64,000 nt of DNA from UBA1351 sp965140555 (lineage in GTDB: Bacteria; Bacillota; Clostridia; Lachnospirales; Vallitaleaceae). Under the pieces are notes generated by a model. That model was not told where the DNA came from. It worked only from the letters and a program-made list of their open reading frames with translations, and did no database searches. A program made the position numbers and the translations under genes. Below are positions 41,432 to 51,780 of the stretch, in pieces (the first letter of the stretch is position 1; every line of letters begins with the position of its first letter). Where the stretch lies: positions 3,472,001 through 3,536,000 of the forward strand of contig OZ223259.1 of NCBI GenBank assembly GCA_965140555.1. The letters are read 5' to 3'.

Positions 41432-42638
41432 TAAATCTAGAGTTGATTTGACTTCGGCAGATACGAAAATAATTGGATTTGATTTTCAATACTTTTTTTT
41501 CATCAATGAACTTCTAAAACTAGAGGACGGACAATCAATCGGTTTTGAAGTTAAAGATGATGTCCATATAGAATTACCTGATAAGCGAAATATCCGATTG
41601 TTTCAATTGAAGCATACTACACAAAAAAATACCAAAGGAGAATCCAAAAATTTATCAAATTCTGATTTGGATCTTTGGAAATCATTGTCTAACTGGAGCA
41701 AGGTTATATGTGACAAAGCAGAAGGAAGAATAAATCAGCGTGACCAGTTGAGTTTTCTTGAAAATGCAGAATTCATTTTGGCAACAAATAAGAATATAGC
41801 ACAGAATAATGTTATTACCAAATTTAGAGAGTACAATGTTGATTCGAAAAAATTCTCGCAAATTATTAATTACATAAGGGAATTGGAAAAAAATTCAAAA
41901 GATGTGGTTTTGAAGTCTTACATTCAAGATGTTTTAAATATGAAAATTACGATCCAGAAAAAATTTTTTAATAAATTACTTTTCTTGGATACTGGTGATG
42001 ATATTATTGATAGCATTAAGTTAAGTATTCAAGGAAAAATGATTTCTAAGGATAGAGTTAATGATGTATTTAATAGCTTGTTTTCTGAAATGAAACAAGA
42101 TTTTTTTACTAAGGTAAAAGTAGGTCAAAAGCAATTGATTACTTATAATGAATGGATACATAAATATACATGTATATTCGAAAATAATCGAACAACTAGG
42201 TTGCCATTGCGAAACTTTAAGCTACCATTTCCCCCTGATTTATTTGATCAACCATTTGTTCGAGAATTAATTGAAATTGGAGAAATTCAAAAAGATGACT
42301 TACCACAAGTAGCTGAATTATCCGAATTTATGTTAACTATACAACTGAATCTCAATCAGTGGTACGAAGATGGAGAAATAACCTTGGATGAAGTTGATAA
42401 GTTTCATGATATTGCTGTTTTAATTTGGAAAAATACTCATAAAAAAATGCATAGAGCAACAAAGAAAAATTCAAGTTTAGATTTCACTAATTCTTTGAGT
42501 TGCTTAGATGAGATAAGGACAAAGGAATTGAAAATGGCCACAACAGAAATTGGAATTGATTTGAGCAATGGTGAGTTTTATTATTTGTCTAATGATAAAA
42601 AAATCGGGTGGAAATTAGCATGGGAGGAAATGTACTAA
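41421..42638 (+). CDS. Predicted ABC-3C effector with N-terminal restriction-endonuclease-like (DUF4297/Cap4-like) domain
   Basis: About 405 residues from ATG 41421 after GGGAGGGACAAG. Residues ~18-65 (GFDFQYFFFINELL, then GFEVKDDVHIE and IRLFQLKH) show the pattern of restriction-endonuclease-fold nucleases: Glu43, Asp46/Asp47 and QxK at 62-64, as in DUF4297/Cap4-type effectors. The remaining ~300 residues are helical and probably bind the partner proteins. The order nuclease-like protein, small middle protein, DUF3732 ATPase is that of ABC three-component systems. The stop and the next start overlap (TAATG). The nuclease role is inferred from motif and context. Confidence 0.68.
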   Translation: MASDKSRVDLTSADTKIIGFDFQYFFFINELLKLEDGQSIGFEVKDDVHIELPDKRNIRLFQLKHTTQKNTKGESKNLSNSDLDLWKSLSNWSKVICDKAEGRINQRDQLSFLENAEFILATNKNIAQNNVITKFREYNVDSKKFSQIINYIRELEKNSKDVVLKSYIQDVLNMKITIQKKFFNKLLFLDTGDDIIDSIKLSIQGKMISKDRVNDVFNSLFSEMKQDFFTKVKVGQKQLITYNEWIHKYTCIFENNRTTRLPLRNFKLPFPPDLFDQPFVRELIEIGEIQKDDLPQVAELSEFMLTIQLNLNQWYEDGEITLDEVDKFHDIAVLIWKNTHKKMHRATKKNSSLDFTNSLSCLDEIRTKELKMATTEIGIDLSNGEFYYLSNDKKIGWKLAWEEMY

Positions 42639-43096
42639 TGGAGGAACTTTGTTCATTTAAAAGTAATGAATTGTTAACGGGTCTGGCTATTTTAGCCGTA
42701 ATAAAACATACAGGAAAATTGGAAGTGTCAAAATGTTTGCTAATTGACCCGTTATTGAGTTATAAAAGAATAAATACCTATATAAAGAAGAGGAATAGTA
42801 AGGCTAGAAGTATAGAAGAGTTAATTGTTAAGCAAAATATTGTTTTTGCAAATTTTAATCAAAGATATCAAGAAAAGCTGACATTATCAATTAATTCCAT
42901 TCTTTTAATGTCTCAATTAAGCCTACTTCGAGTTGAAGACAATTATGTGGTCTTCACTGGTGATAAATTTGATTTCGATGAAAAATCATTAGGTAAAAGA
43001 GCTCAAGACATTATAGCTGCAAGTGCTAATTTATCAAAAATTTTGGTAAAGGGGGAAGCGAGCGATCTCTATTTAAGTTTGCGAATTGAATTATGA
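42638..43096 (+). CDS. ABC-3C middle component
   Basis: About 152 residues from ATG 42638, with GGGAGG ten bases upstream. It is a small helical protein. NELLTGLAILAVIKHTGKLEVSKCLLIDPLL, shown here only as its ends NELLTGLAIL and KCLLIDPLL, matches the start of middle-component proteins, and KRAQDIIAASANLSKIL near residue 130 the end. Middle components have no enzymatic motifs and are thought to link the ATPase to the effector. The gene overlaps both neighbours (TAATG and ATGA). Confidence 0.65.
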   Translation: MEELCSFKSNELLTGLAILAVIKHTGKLEVSKCLLIDPLLSYKRINTYIKKRNSKARSIEELIVKQNIVFANFNQRYQEKLTLSINSILLMSQLSLLRVEDNYVVFTGDKFDFDEKSLGKRAQDIIAASANLSKILVKGEASDLYLSLRIEL

Positions 43097-44970
43097 AAAT
43101 GACCTTTTATATAAACAAAATCATATTATGGCTAAAGACTGGAAATCAAAGGGTATTGGAATTTCGTAATGACAAAGTTAATGTAATAACTGGGAATAGT
43201 AAGACAGGGAAAACTGCTGTACTTGAGATTATTGATTATTGCTTATGTGGTAGTGAAAGTAATATCTCTTTTGAACATATTGGTGAAAATGTATTATGGT
43301 TCGGGTTAAATTTTCATATAAATGGAAAAGAATATACTATAGCACGTGGTGAATTTAAAAATGAAACTACATTATCGTCGGATTATTATTTTTCTTCGAC
43401 TGGAGAGATTCCTAACTTACCAGAACCATCAATTGGGGAATCTGAAGTGAAGGAAATTATCGAACAAGAATTTTCAATTAACAGTAAAGTTACTTTTGGT
43501 TATGGTGGAAAAACAATAAAACAAAATTCTAAAATTTCATATAGATATTTTTTGGTTTTTAATACATTATCGGGCGATGTGGTCGACCATAGCAAAAATT
43601 ACTTTGATAAAATGGAGATTGCAAGATATAGAGAAGCTTTACCTAGAATTTTTGATTTAGCATTGGGGATTACTACAATAGAGAATTTAATGATTAAGGA
43701 TAGAATTGAAAATGTTGAGCGAGAATTGCAAAAGTTAGATAAAGAGAAACTTTCTTCTGAAAAAGACACTGAAATTCGAAAAGCGAACCTTCAATTAGTA
43801 ATTAAAAAAGCAAAAGAAGCAAAAGTACTTTCTTCTAAACTAGTTGATTTGAATGATTGCATAGCTGCCATTGATGAAATATTTAAAACGGGCAATCTTG
43901 AGCTTGTTGATGTTGAAGTGAAGAGTGAAAGTGAAAAACTTAAGGAAGAAAAACAAAAAATTGAAATACAAATCAGGAAATTGAAGAGATTTAAAAGTAG
44001 ATATGCTGTATATAAGAAGAGTTTAAAAATAGAGGAAGATGCTTTAAAGCCGATTAGTTACATAAATTCTACATTTTCAAAGGAAATAAAAAATGATGAA
44101 TATGCTCAGTTTCTAAATGTTCTAGAGAATGAATTAATAAATATCAAAAAAGCTATTAAGAATAAAATGCCTTTTGAATATGGAATTGATGATAAAATTG
44201 TTCAGCTAGAAAAAAATCTAGCATCTTGTAATAATAAACTTAGTTTAATACCTATTATGGATGATTCTATAAAAAATGATAGAGCTCGACTAATATCAAT
44301 TGGTGAATTAAAATCTGAATTTTATAATTTGATTAACGCAGAGGTATCGCCTGATTTATTTGACGAAAGAATTAAAAGTAAGAAAAAGGAACTTGTAAAT
44401 CTGAGAGATGTTTATATTTCGTTTGAAGAAAATAAGGAAACAACGATAGAGGCACTAAATGATTATATTCAAACATATATCCAAACCGCAAAGAATGCTT
44501 TAGACGAATATGGTACTTATTTAGCTACATTTGACTACAATAAAAAAGTACTAAAATTACGAAAGAGTAAATCGAGGACTACTGCCAATATAACGAGTAG
44601 TTCTGATCATCTATTTATGCATATATGCCTGTTCTTAGGAATGCACCAGCTAATAATGAATAATGACGTTCCTTATGTTTTACCATTCCTCATAATTGAT
44701 CAACCAAGCAGACCATATTTTAATAATAGTACTTTTGACTTCAAAATGAGCTTAGAAAGTCTATCAATAAAGGATGATTGGAATAAAGTAAAAGAAATAT
44801 TCAGATTGATGGATACTTTTTTTAATAATATAATTGAAGAGGAACAACATTTCCAAATTATTTTACTTGAACATGTATCAATGGATGCATGGGAAGGATG
44901 TAGTAATGTACACTTAGTTGAAATGTTTGATGGTTTAACTAATGCACTTATTCCTCCTGAAAGCAAATAG
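43093..44970 (+). CDS. DUF3732-type SMC/RecF-like ATPase of an ABC-3C system
   Basis: 625 residues. The P-loop is GNSKTGKT (34-41), preceded by the FRNDKVNVI strand. A coiled-coil region spans about 195-330 (IENVERELQKLDKEKL) and a second helical stretch follows to about 470. The C-terminal half-domain has SSSDHLFMHICLFLGMHQLI in place of the ABC signature and PFLIIDQPSRPYF as Walker B, which is the DUF3732 hallmark (DQPSxxYF). These ATPases are thought to sense nucleic acid or nucleoprotein states and to license the effector. It overlaps the upstream gene by four bases. Codon use is very AT-rich. Confidence 0.8.
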   Translation: MKMTFYINKIILWLKTGNQRVLEFRNDKVNVITGNSKTGKTAVLEIIDYCLCGSESNISFEHIGENVLWFGLNFHINGKEYTIARGEFKNETTLSSDYYFSSTGEIPNLPEPSIGESEVKEIIEQEFSINSKVTFGYGGKTIKQNSKISYRYFLVFNTLSGDVVDHSKNYFDKMEIARYREALPRIFDLALGITTIENLMIKDRIENVERELQKLDKEKLSSEKDTEIRKANLQLVIKKAKEAKVLSSKLVDLNDCIAAIDEIFKTGNLELVDVEVKSESEKLKEEKQKIEIQIRKLKRFKSRYAVYKKSLKIEEDALKPISYINSTFSKEIKNDEYAQFLNVLENELINIKKAIKNKMPFEYGIDDKIVQLEKNLASCNNKLSLIPIMDDSIKNDRARLISIGELKSEFYNLINAEVSPDLFDERIKSKKKELVNLRDVYISFEENKETTIEALNDYIQTYIQTAKNALDEYGTYLATFDYNKKVLKLRKSKSRTTANITSSSDHLFMHICLFLGMHQLIMNNDVPYVLPFLIIDQPSRPYFNNSTFDFKMSLESLSIKDDWNKVKEIFRLMDTFFNNIIEEEQHFQIILLEHVSMDAWEGCSNVHLVEMFDGLTNALIPPESK

Positions 44971-45047
44971 ATTGAATCGATGAATTTAAAGTATAGGAGT
45001 ATTTCGATGTTGAATATTTATGAAGACATTGGAGGAAGGGAGAATAT

Positions 45048-48000
45048 ATGAGTTTAAGGTCTAATATAGAAAAAATTTATTTAGATAATACAAATTATTC
45101 ATATCCTAGTCAGGCAGTAAATCAAGCCAGTTCGCTGAACGCATTATCGGCAGATTTATACACGGATTCGAAGCGTTTTATATATGAACTTTTGCAAAAT
45201 GCAGACGATTCATCTTTTAATAATAGAGGTGTTAAAGTATGGATAAAGATTTTTGAAAAGTTTTTAGTAGTTGCGCACTCTGGAAAACCATTTTCTTCAC
45301 GTGATGTACAGGGCATTTGTAGCGTTAATAATGGTACAAAGAAATCTGATTCAACAAAAACAGGATATAAAGGTATTGGTTTCAAATCGGTCTTTGGACA
45401 ATCCGAAAATGTTACTATTTTTTCAAATAAAGAGTACTTTAGATTTGATTCATCATATTCATTCGAATGGAAATGGGAAGATGAAAAGTGTGAATGGGAA
45501 AAGGAAAATGACAGAGAATTCCAGTTTCCGTGGCAAATAATACCTATATATACTGAAACAGAAGAAATTGATGTGACAATCAACCATTTTTTAGAAAGTA
45601 TTGATGTTAATGTTGCCACAATTATTCAAATGAAAAATGAAAAAGAGACAACACAGTCGGTTCTAGATCTGTCTCAAAACTTGAACATGTTTTTATTTCT
45701 TAAAAATATTTCTGAAATTAATTTTGATGTTATTGAATTAGTCAAGATTGAAATAAATCGAGATCAGAAAGATCGAATTACATTGAAGAATTGTAATTCA
45801 TCAAAATCTGATTGGTTAACAAAGACTATTAATTTAACAGTACCTGAAGAAGTTAAAAGTGCATTACAAGATGAACGTAATATACCGGAGAAAATATTGA
45901 ATACGGATTCAATTGAATTAACTTTAGCAGCCAAAGTTGGAAATGACGGAATTAGTAAACTTTCTGAACAAGAGTCACTGTTGTATTCATATTTGCCAAC
46001 GGATGAACACAAGTATTCATTGCCTGTACTTGCTAATACAAGTTTTTTAACAACGGCGAACAGGGAATCACTTCATACTGATTCGAAATGGAATCAGTGG
46101 CTATTTAAAACTATCTCTATTGAAATTTTCCGCTGGATTTCTATACTTGTATCTTCAGAATATAGTTTTCAGGCTTATCATTTAATACCCAAAGAAATTC
46201 GATATGATGAACTTGGCAATAAATTTAACGAAGGAATTAAAGAGGCTATTGAAAGTATTCCATTCATAATTACTAGAAGTGGAAATTTGGCTAAAGTTAA
46301 AGATACAATAGTTGATTTCACGTATCTATCTGAGAAAAAATTTATAGGCGAAGAACCAATAAGGCAGTATATCCATGATGAAATGAAAAGTAGGCAAAGT
46401 TTTGCAAAAGAATTTGTTGAAAATACACCGTTTTCATTTGAATTTAAAAGGCTTGGTTCTTCTTATTTTGAATGGAGGCATCTTCCGACATTCCTTATAT
46501 CTAGATGTTTTCTTAGTGGGCATACATTAGACAAAAATATCGAGTTGATTAAGCATTTAAAGAGAATTTGTGAATTAGACAAAATTAAAGAAATTACAAA
46601 AGAAACTCTTGTGAAATTACCATTTATTTTTGATCACAAAGGCCATATCAACTGCCCATCACAAATATGTTTTCCTACTGCAGATGATCAGAACTGGGAT
46701 AATAAAAATAGTGAATTATCATTTTTGCACAAACACCTTCAGATTTGGCTGGTAAAGGATTCTGAAACTAGATATTGGTTAGAGAGCTTGGGAGTACAAG
46801 AAAAAACTGATATTACCTATATTACACAGACAATTTTACCGAAAATTGATAGCTATATAACACATAAGAATGCGATACAAACCATGCGTGACCTGTTTGG
46901 CCTTTATAGAAAAGGAAATTTGAGAGAAGATTTGATAAGGCAACTTTCTAGAATAAGGCTTATTACTCAAAATGGTTCCATATACGCTGCGAAAGATTGT
47001 TATTTATCAGATTATTTCAAACCCAGGTTAGAGGTTGAAAAAATAATTGATAATGATATTTTTGTCGCTGAAACCTATTGTCAAGATATTCTTGAAAAGG
47101 ATGAATGGAAACGTTTTTTTAAAATTCTTGGTGTTCATGAGGGGATTGGAGTATTACAATTTGAAAATAAACAAAATCGAATATCATTAGTTGATAGAGG
47201 TATAAATAATAAATATTTTGAAACTGAAGACAAGGTATTTGTTCCTGCATTTAATACGTTTAAAGCTGATTGCTTTAGTAATATAGCAACGATGGACTTT
47301 ATTCAACTTACGGAAAATAATTATAAGTTTGCTCTAAAATTTTGGACTGACTTTATTGGAAATTATTTGCCGAGTGATATAAAGATGCCAGCAATCGGTT
47401 ATTGGGGTTATGAGGGAAGACCTGGACGAATTAGTGGAGATCAAGTAATAAACTATGTTCCGTGGTTTATCATTAATATAAAATGTATACCTACTATAAC
47501 AGAAAAATGCGAAACAGCCACATCTGTATTTATAAATACGCCAGAGATTAAATCTATTTCAGGAAAGTACTTACCTGTCTTCAATGGCCCTGAATTAAAC
47601 GCAGATTGGCGAGCATTCTTTAGCTTTAGAACTAGTTTTGATTTACTAGATTATTTGGAATTACTAAGAAAGATTTCTATAGATGTTGATAAAAATGGAA
47701 ATATAAAGAATGATAATTTCAAGAGAATAAAATCTATATACTCTGCACTATTAGCTCAATGTGTTAATTGGAGTAGCTCAGAGATTGAAAAAGTCAAAAA
47801 ATGGGCTATTACTGGACGTATTTTGAATACCAAGAACCAATTTTCAAAATGTAGCACAGTCAAATACTTTATAGATGGAAACGAATCAATATTCCAAGAT
47901 CAGTATTGCTTTATTTGGCTTAGCGCTGAAAATAGAAATAGTCCGAATCTTGAGATTTTTTTAGAACATCTTTCGGTACAAGTATTGAGACAAAATGAAT

Positions 48001-50033
48001 TTGATTTGATTTTTGATCAAGTTGAAAAATGTACAGCTATGGTTAATAAGCTAAGTTTTATACTTCCATTTTTGAAATTATGGGTTGAAAATGAAAATAG
48101 CGACATTGATACAATAGATAGCCTGAAAAACAATGAAAGCAATCTTGATGCATTAGAGGTATTTCAGGCTGAAGAACTTAAAATAGCTTATAGTGGTTTG
48201 GATTTTATTAAAAATGTTAATATTCACTTTGATGAAAAGAGTCTTTATGTTACAGAACCTTGGAATTCTAATAGTGTATTGTTAAATTTATCTGATGTTT
48301 TGTGTAAATATTTTCAACTTACTGGACATGAAAGAAAATTGGATTTTTTACTTAGATCTAGTAGAGAAGAAATTCAACAATATTTTGTTCAAGAAGATAT
48401 AGAAATTCCAGCAGATTATTTAATAGTAGATATCAACACAACTACCACGCAATTATATGACATCACCCGAAATAGTGGAGTCGATGACTTTTTTGAGGAT
48501 TCCATACCTGATATAAGAAAAAAATCATATATCAAATCACTTATACCAAGAGCAGTAGATAATGTACTTAATCACCTCAATACATTAACTGAATATAATT
48601 GTTCTTCAGCTTATGTGATTTCGGAAAGTGTTATTGGGGGCATTACGAAAAATGGCAATGATATAAAGGTAGTTGCTAGACCATCTGATAATGATAAAGT
48701 TAGACTTTTTTATGATTCTGAATTTGATGTCCTTGAATATGTAGACGCAGAGCTATGGTATGAAGACGGAGTTACACCACCTAAGCAATTTACACTTGGA
48801 CAGCTGTTGAAAATGAAGAAAATAAATAAAATACCAATTAAACAGATTAGAATTAAAGATATTGAATTGAACAACCCAAAATCTGAAATATTGGATTTCG
48901 ATGCAGTGCCATTTTCGCCTGAAAAAACTGCACAAACAATCGCATCATTTGCCAACACTAATGGAGGTGTTATTCTATTTGGTTTAAAGGAAATATCTTT
49001 TTATGAAAATGAGATTGTTGGATTAAGTACAGATTTCAATGTGGTTGATATAACTAATAAAGCTATAGCAATGCTTAGTCCCACTCCAAATGTAAGTTTT
49101 GATTGGCTAAAGAAGGGTGATGAATTAGTATTCGTTATTGAAACAGAGAAAGCAAGTGAGGATATATTTTTGAATAGTCAAAAATTTATTCGAAAATCAT
49201 CTCTTACAGTGTTAGATAATGACGAAGTAAAAAGAGCTACTTCTATTATAAACAAATCAAAATTCAAAAGAACGATAGCTATCATTATATCTATAGAAAA
49301 TTATTTTCCAAAGCAAAGAAATCAAATTCCACCAGTAAAGTATGCGAATAACGATGCAGAAAAATTCAAGGAAATGCTTTTGAACAAACTAAGTATAGAT
49401 GAAAAAGATATCATACTTTTAGAAAATGATAAAGCTATAAAAACTGAAATTGAAGATGTCATTAAATATCAAATGTTTTCAATAACTGAAGAAGATAGAC
49501 TGATATTTTACTATGTAGGACATGGATTTCATGATGGAATGACTAATTATATTTCAACTTATGATATGAGCAGAACTGATATATCAAACACTGCAATTTC
49601 ATTGAGAAAATTATTACTAGATCCTTTAAAAAAATCTAAATGTAAAAATGCACTAATTTTTATTGATGCTTGTGCTCAAAAGTTTATAGATAAATACTCT
49701 AGAAATACTATTTCAAATTTTGATGATGCAGAATTAATTATTTTTTCAAATGAATTTCCTTATTATTCATTATTTTTATCATGTCAAGATGGAGAAAGTT
49801 CTTATTCATGCGACAGATTAAAAAATGGAATATGGACTTATTATTTGACTAAATCAATAACTGAATCATCAGAAGAAGTGATTCTTAACGATCAATATAT
49901 TACGGATAGAAAGTTGGGTGATTATTTATCTTTTATGGTATCAAAATATGCTAAGAGTGAATATAATTGGGACCAAAATCCTAAGACAATACTTGATTCA
50001 TGCTATGAGAATGTGATAATTGAAATTACATAA
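45048..50033 (+). CDS. Giant Hsp90-like ATPase / Schlafen-AlbA / caspase-like fusion protein
   Basis: 1661 residues with AGGAAGGGAGAATAT before the ATG. N-terminus: a sacsin-type GHKL/Hsp90 ATPase, with the N-box FIYELLQNADDSS (44-56), VVAHSGKPF (74-82, equivalent to the nucleotide Asp-Gly box, with His in place of Asp) and GYKGIGFKSVF (106-116). About 1000 residues of unassigned mixed structure follow. Residues ~1283-1400 form a Schlafen/AlbA-like domain (EKTAQTIASFANTNGGVILF). Residues ~1408-1655 form a caspase-like (C14) protease: RTIAIIISIENYF, then His1492 in YYVGHGFHDG and Cys1542 in FIDACAQ, followed by SCQDGESSYS. The layout is sensor/chaperone ATPase, nucleic-acid domain and killing protease. 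It lies 77 bases after the ABC-3C ATPase in the same direction and is probably co-transcribed. Confidence 0.82.
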   Translation: MSLRSNIEKIYLDNTNYSYPSQAVNQASSLNALSADLYTDSKRFIYELLQNADDSSFNNRGVKVWIKIFEKFLVVAHSGKPFSSRDVQGICSVNNGTKKSDSTKTGYKGIGFKSVFGQSENVTIFSNKEYFRFDSSYSFEWKWEDEKCEWEKENDREFQFPWQIIPIYTETEEIDVTINHFLESIDVNVATIIQMKNEKETTQSVLDLSQNLNMFLFLKNISEINFDVIELVKIEINRDQKDRITLKNCNSSKSDWLTKTINLTVPEEVKSALQDERNIPEKILNTDSIELTLAAKVGNDGISKLSEQESLLYSYLPTDEHKYSLPVLANTSFLTTANRESLHTDSKWNQWLFKTISIEIFRWISILVSSEYSFQAYHLIPKEIRYDELGNKFNEGIKEAIESIPFIITRSGNLAKVKDTIVDFTYLSEKKFIGEEPIRQYIHDEMKSRQSFAKEFVENTPFSFEFKRLGSSYFEWRHLPTFLISRCFLSGHTLDKNIELIKHLKRICELDKIKEITKETLVKLPFIFDHKGHINCPSQICFPTADDQNWDNKNSELSFLHKHLQIWLVKDSETRYWLESLGVQEKTDITYITQTILPKIDSYITHKNAIQTMRDLFGLYRKGNLREDLIRQLSRIRLITQNGSIYAAKDCYLSDYFKPRLEVEKIIDNDIFVAETYCQDILEKDEWKRFFKILGVHEGIGVLQFENKQNRISLVDRGINNKYFETEDKVFVPAFNTFKADCFSNIATMDFIQLTENNYKFALKFWTDFIGNYLPSDIKMPAIGYWGYEGRPGRISGDQVINYVPWFIINIKCIPTITEKCETATSVFINTPEIKSISGKYLPVFNGPELNADWRAFFSFRTSFDLLDYLELLRKISIDVDKNGNIKNDNFKRIKSIYSALLAQCVNWSSSEIEKVKKWAITGRILNTKNQFSKCSTVKYFIDGNESIFQDQYCFIWLSAENRNSPNLEIFLEHLSVQVLRQNEFDLIFDQVEKCTAMVNKLSFILPFLKLWVENENSDIDTIDSLKNNESNLDALEVFQAEELKIAYSGLDFIKNVNIHFDEKSLYVTEPWNSNSVLLNLSDVLCKYFQLTGHERKLDFLLRSSREEIQQYFVQEDIEIPADYLIVDINTTTTQLYDITRNSGVDDFFEDSIPDIRKKSYIKSLIPRAVDNVLNHLNTLTEYNCSSAYVISESVIGGITKNGNDIKVVARPSDNDKVRLFYDSEFDVLEYVDAELWYEDGVTPPKQFTLGQLLKMKKINKIPIKQIRIKDIELNNPKSEILDFDAVPFSPEKTAQTIASFANTNGGVILFGLKEISFYENEIVGLSTDFNVVDITNKAIAMLSPTPNVSFDWLKKGDELVFVIETEKASEDIFLNSQKFIRKSSLTVLDNDEVKRATSIINKSKFKRTIAIIISIENYFPKQRNQIPPVKYANNDAEKFKEMLLNKLSIDEKDIILLENDKAIKTEIEDVIKYQMFSITEEDRLIFYYVGHGFHDGMTNYISTYDMSRTDISNTAISLRKLLLDPLKKSKCKNALIFIDACAQKFIDKYSRNTISNFDDAELIIFSNEFPYYSLFLSCQDGESSYSCDRLKNGIWTYYLTKSITESSEEVILNDQYITDRKLGDYLSFMVSKYAKSEYNWDQNPKTILDSCYENVIIEIT

Positions 50034-50419
50034 TGTGTTTATTGGATATGAACGTAAGTTTTTAAATAAGAACGCTAAAAGTCACAAAGTTTTCGAGAAA
50101 AATACCCCTTTACCATTGGACCAATGGGACATCACGACATCTTTTTTGTCTATTCAAGCCATGTAGGCTGGGAGAACATATTCGTTTATAAGTTATAAGA
50201 AATTAATCTAATGTTGAATGAATACTAGAAATATTCTCTTAATCAATTGGGTGTTTATTATTAACTCAACATTCCCACATGAAAACAATCTGTAAATCCA
50301 GTTTTTTTCTAAGGAAAAGTTATAAAAAATACATTTCTTGACGTAAAAATGCACCTTATATCTGGTAAAATGTAATTGCGAAGTAACATTAATATCAGAC
50401 AAGAAAGGTGCATACATAC

Positions 50420-51091
50420 ATGATACACGACATTTACTCATCTGAACAGACTAGAAATACATTTTTACGTGCTTTTTCATCTTTGGAACTATCAAAAACT
50501 CTCAGGCAATCGGGAATTCGCAAGTCAAAAGGTATCCCTGTTATGGACGTGTTTAAGTTCCTTGTTTTATTGGTTTTTCAAGGTAAGAACCTATATAGGT
50601 TCTTGGATTCTGACCGTGGTGATACAACCTATTCAAAAAATACAACGTACCGTTTACTGAATCGTTCTACATATAATTGGCGTCGTTTTCTTTTGACCTT
50701 AGCCAATAAAGTGATTGCTTCTATGAATCAACTGACTCGCCCTGAACGTGTGAATGTATTGATTCTTGATGACACCATTATTCCAAGAGAACGAAGTAAA
50801 AACGTCGAACTTCTTGCCCGAGTACATGATCATACATCCAACCGTTTTAAAAAAGGCTTCACAATGCTGACCTTAGGTTGGTCAGACGGTTACAGCTTTG
50901 TTCCTACAGACTTTGCAATGCTCTCATCTGGCAAGAAATCTAATCGCTATCAAGAAGTCAATGACTCTATTGATAAGCGAACTAGCGGTTATAAACGACG
51001 AGTCGAATCTATGCATAAGAAAAGCGATGTTGCAGTACAACTCATTAAAAACACTTTAAATCAAGGTGTTGAAGCCAGTTATGTATATTGA
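50420..51091 (+). pseudogene. IS4-type transposase, N-terminal part (frameshifted)
   Basis: Start at ATG 50420 (a GTG at 50408 is possible). It encodes the N-terminal helical region and the first catalytic Asp in NVLILDDTIIPRERSK, followed by GFTMLTLGWSDGYSFVP of the IS4 DDE core. The frame ends EASYVY at a stop where an intact protein should read EASYVLMDTWF. A two-base insertion (TA) in GTATATTG explains the break. Confidence 0.85.
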
Positions 51092-51780
51092 TGGATACTT
51101 GGTTTACTCATGAGCCACTCATCAATTCCTGTCTAGAAGAAGGCATTGATGTCATAGGCATGGTTAAACAAATGAAGCAAAAATATACTTATCATGGGAA
51201 GAATTATGAGTTGAAAGAACTCCGTACAATACTTCCCAAGTGTCGGAATGGCAACATTATCGGTTCTGTTTTGGCTACCACTAAAACAGGAATTCCAGTA
51301 AAACTGGTTTATGTAAAAAACCGTAACAAAAAGCATGATTGGCTTGTTATCTTAAGCACCGATTGCTCTCTGTCTAATGAGGAAATCGTTCGAATATATG
51401 GCAACCGTTGGAGCATTGAGGTTTTCTTCACGTCCACAAAATCGTTGATGAAACTCGGTAATGAGTTTCAAGGTCGTAGCTATGATATGATGATTAGCCA
51501 TACGACCATTGTTATGACGCGTTATATCATGACTGAATGGATACGTCGTGAAGAGAAAAATCAGAAAACACTTGGTGAGCTATTCTTTCGCTTAAGCGAT
51601 GATATTCAGGACATGGATTTAACAACTGCTCTTCAAAGTTTGATGAGCTTATTTGTAGAACTTACTGGTGAAGTTACATCAGCTACAAAAGAAACTGTAA
51701 AAAGTCAACTTCAGCAATGGATTGAGCAACAATCCACATTTATTAAGGCTTTATTCGCTGATTTTTGCTGGGAAAGTTGA
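51092..51780 (+). pseudogene. IS4-type transposase, C-terminal part (frameshifted)
   Basis: Continues the transposase in a shifted frame with MDTWFTHEPLI (second catalytic Asp) and IYGNRWSIEVFFTSTK, the YREK-like segment that holds the catalytic Glu. It ends at the right inverted repeat. It has no own ribosome site. With the upstream part it forms one broken gene of about 455 residues. Confidence 0.85.

Noticed and set aside
45122..45619. A 165-codon minus-strand open frame inside the Hsp90-like region
   Set aside because: The plus-strand frame encodes clear ATPase motifs here. The antisense product is Ser-rich and has no start signals.
51088..51780. Second transposase frame as an independent gene
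   Set aside because: It starts in the middle of the DDE core at the second catalytic Asp, without its own ribosome site, so it is the displaced half of one transposase.
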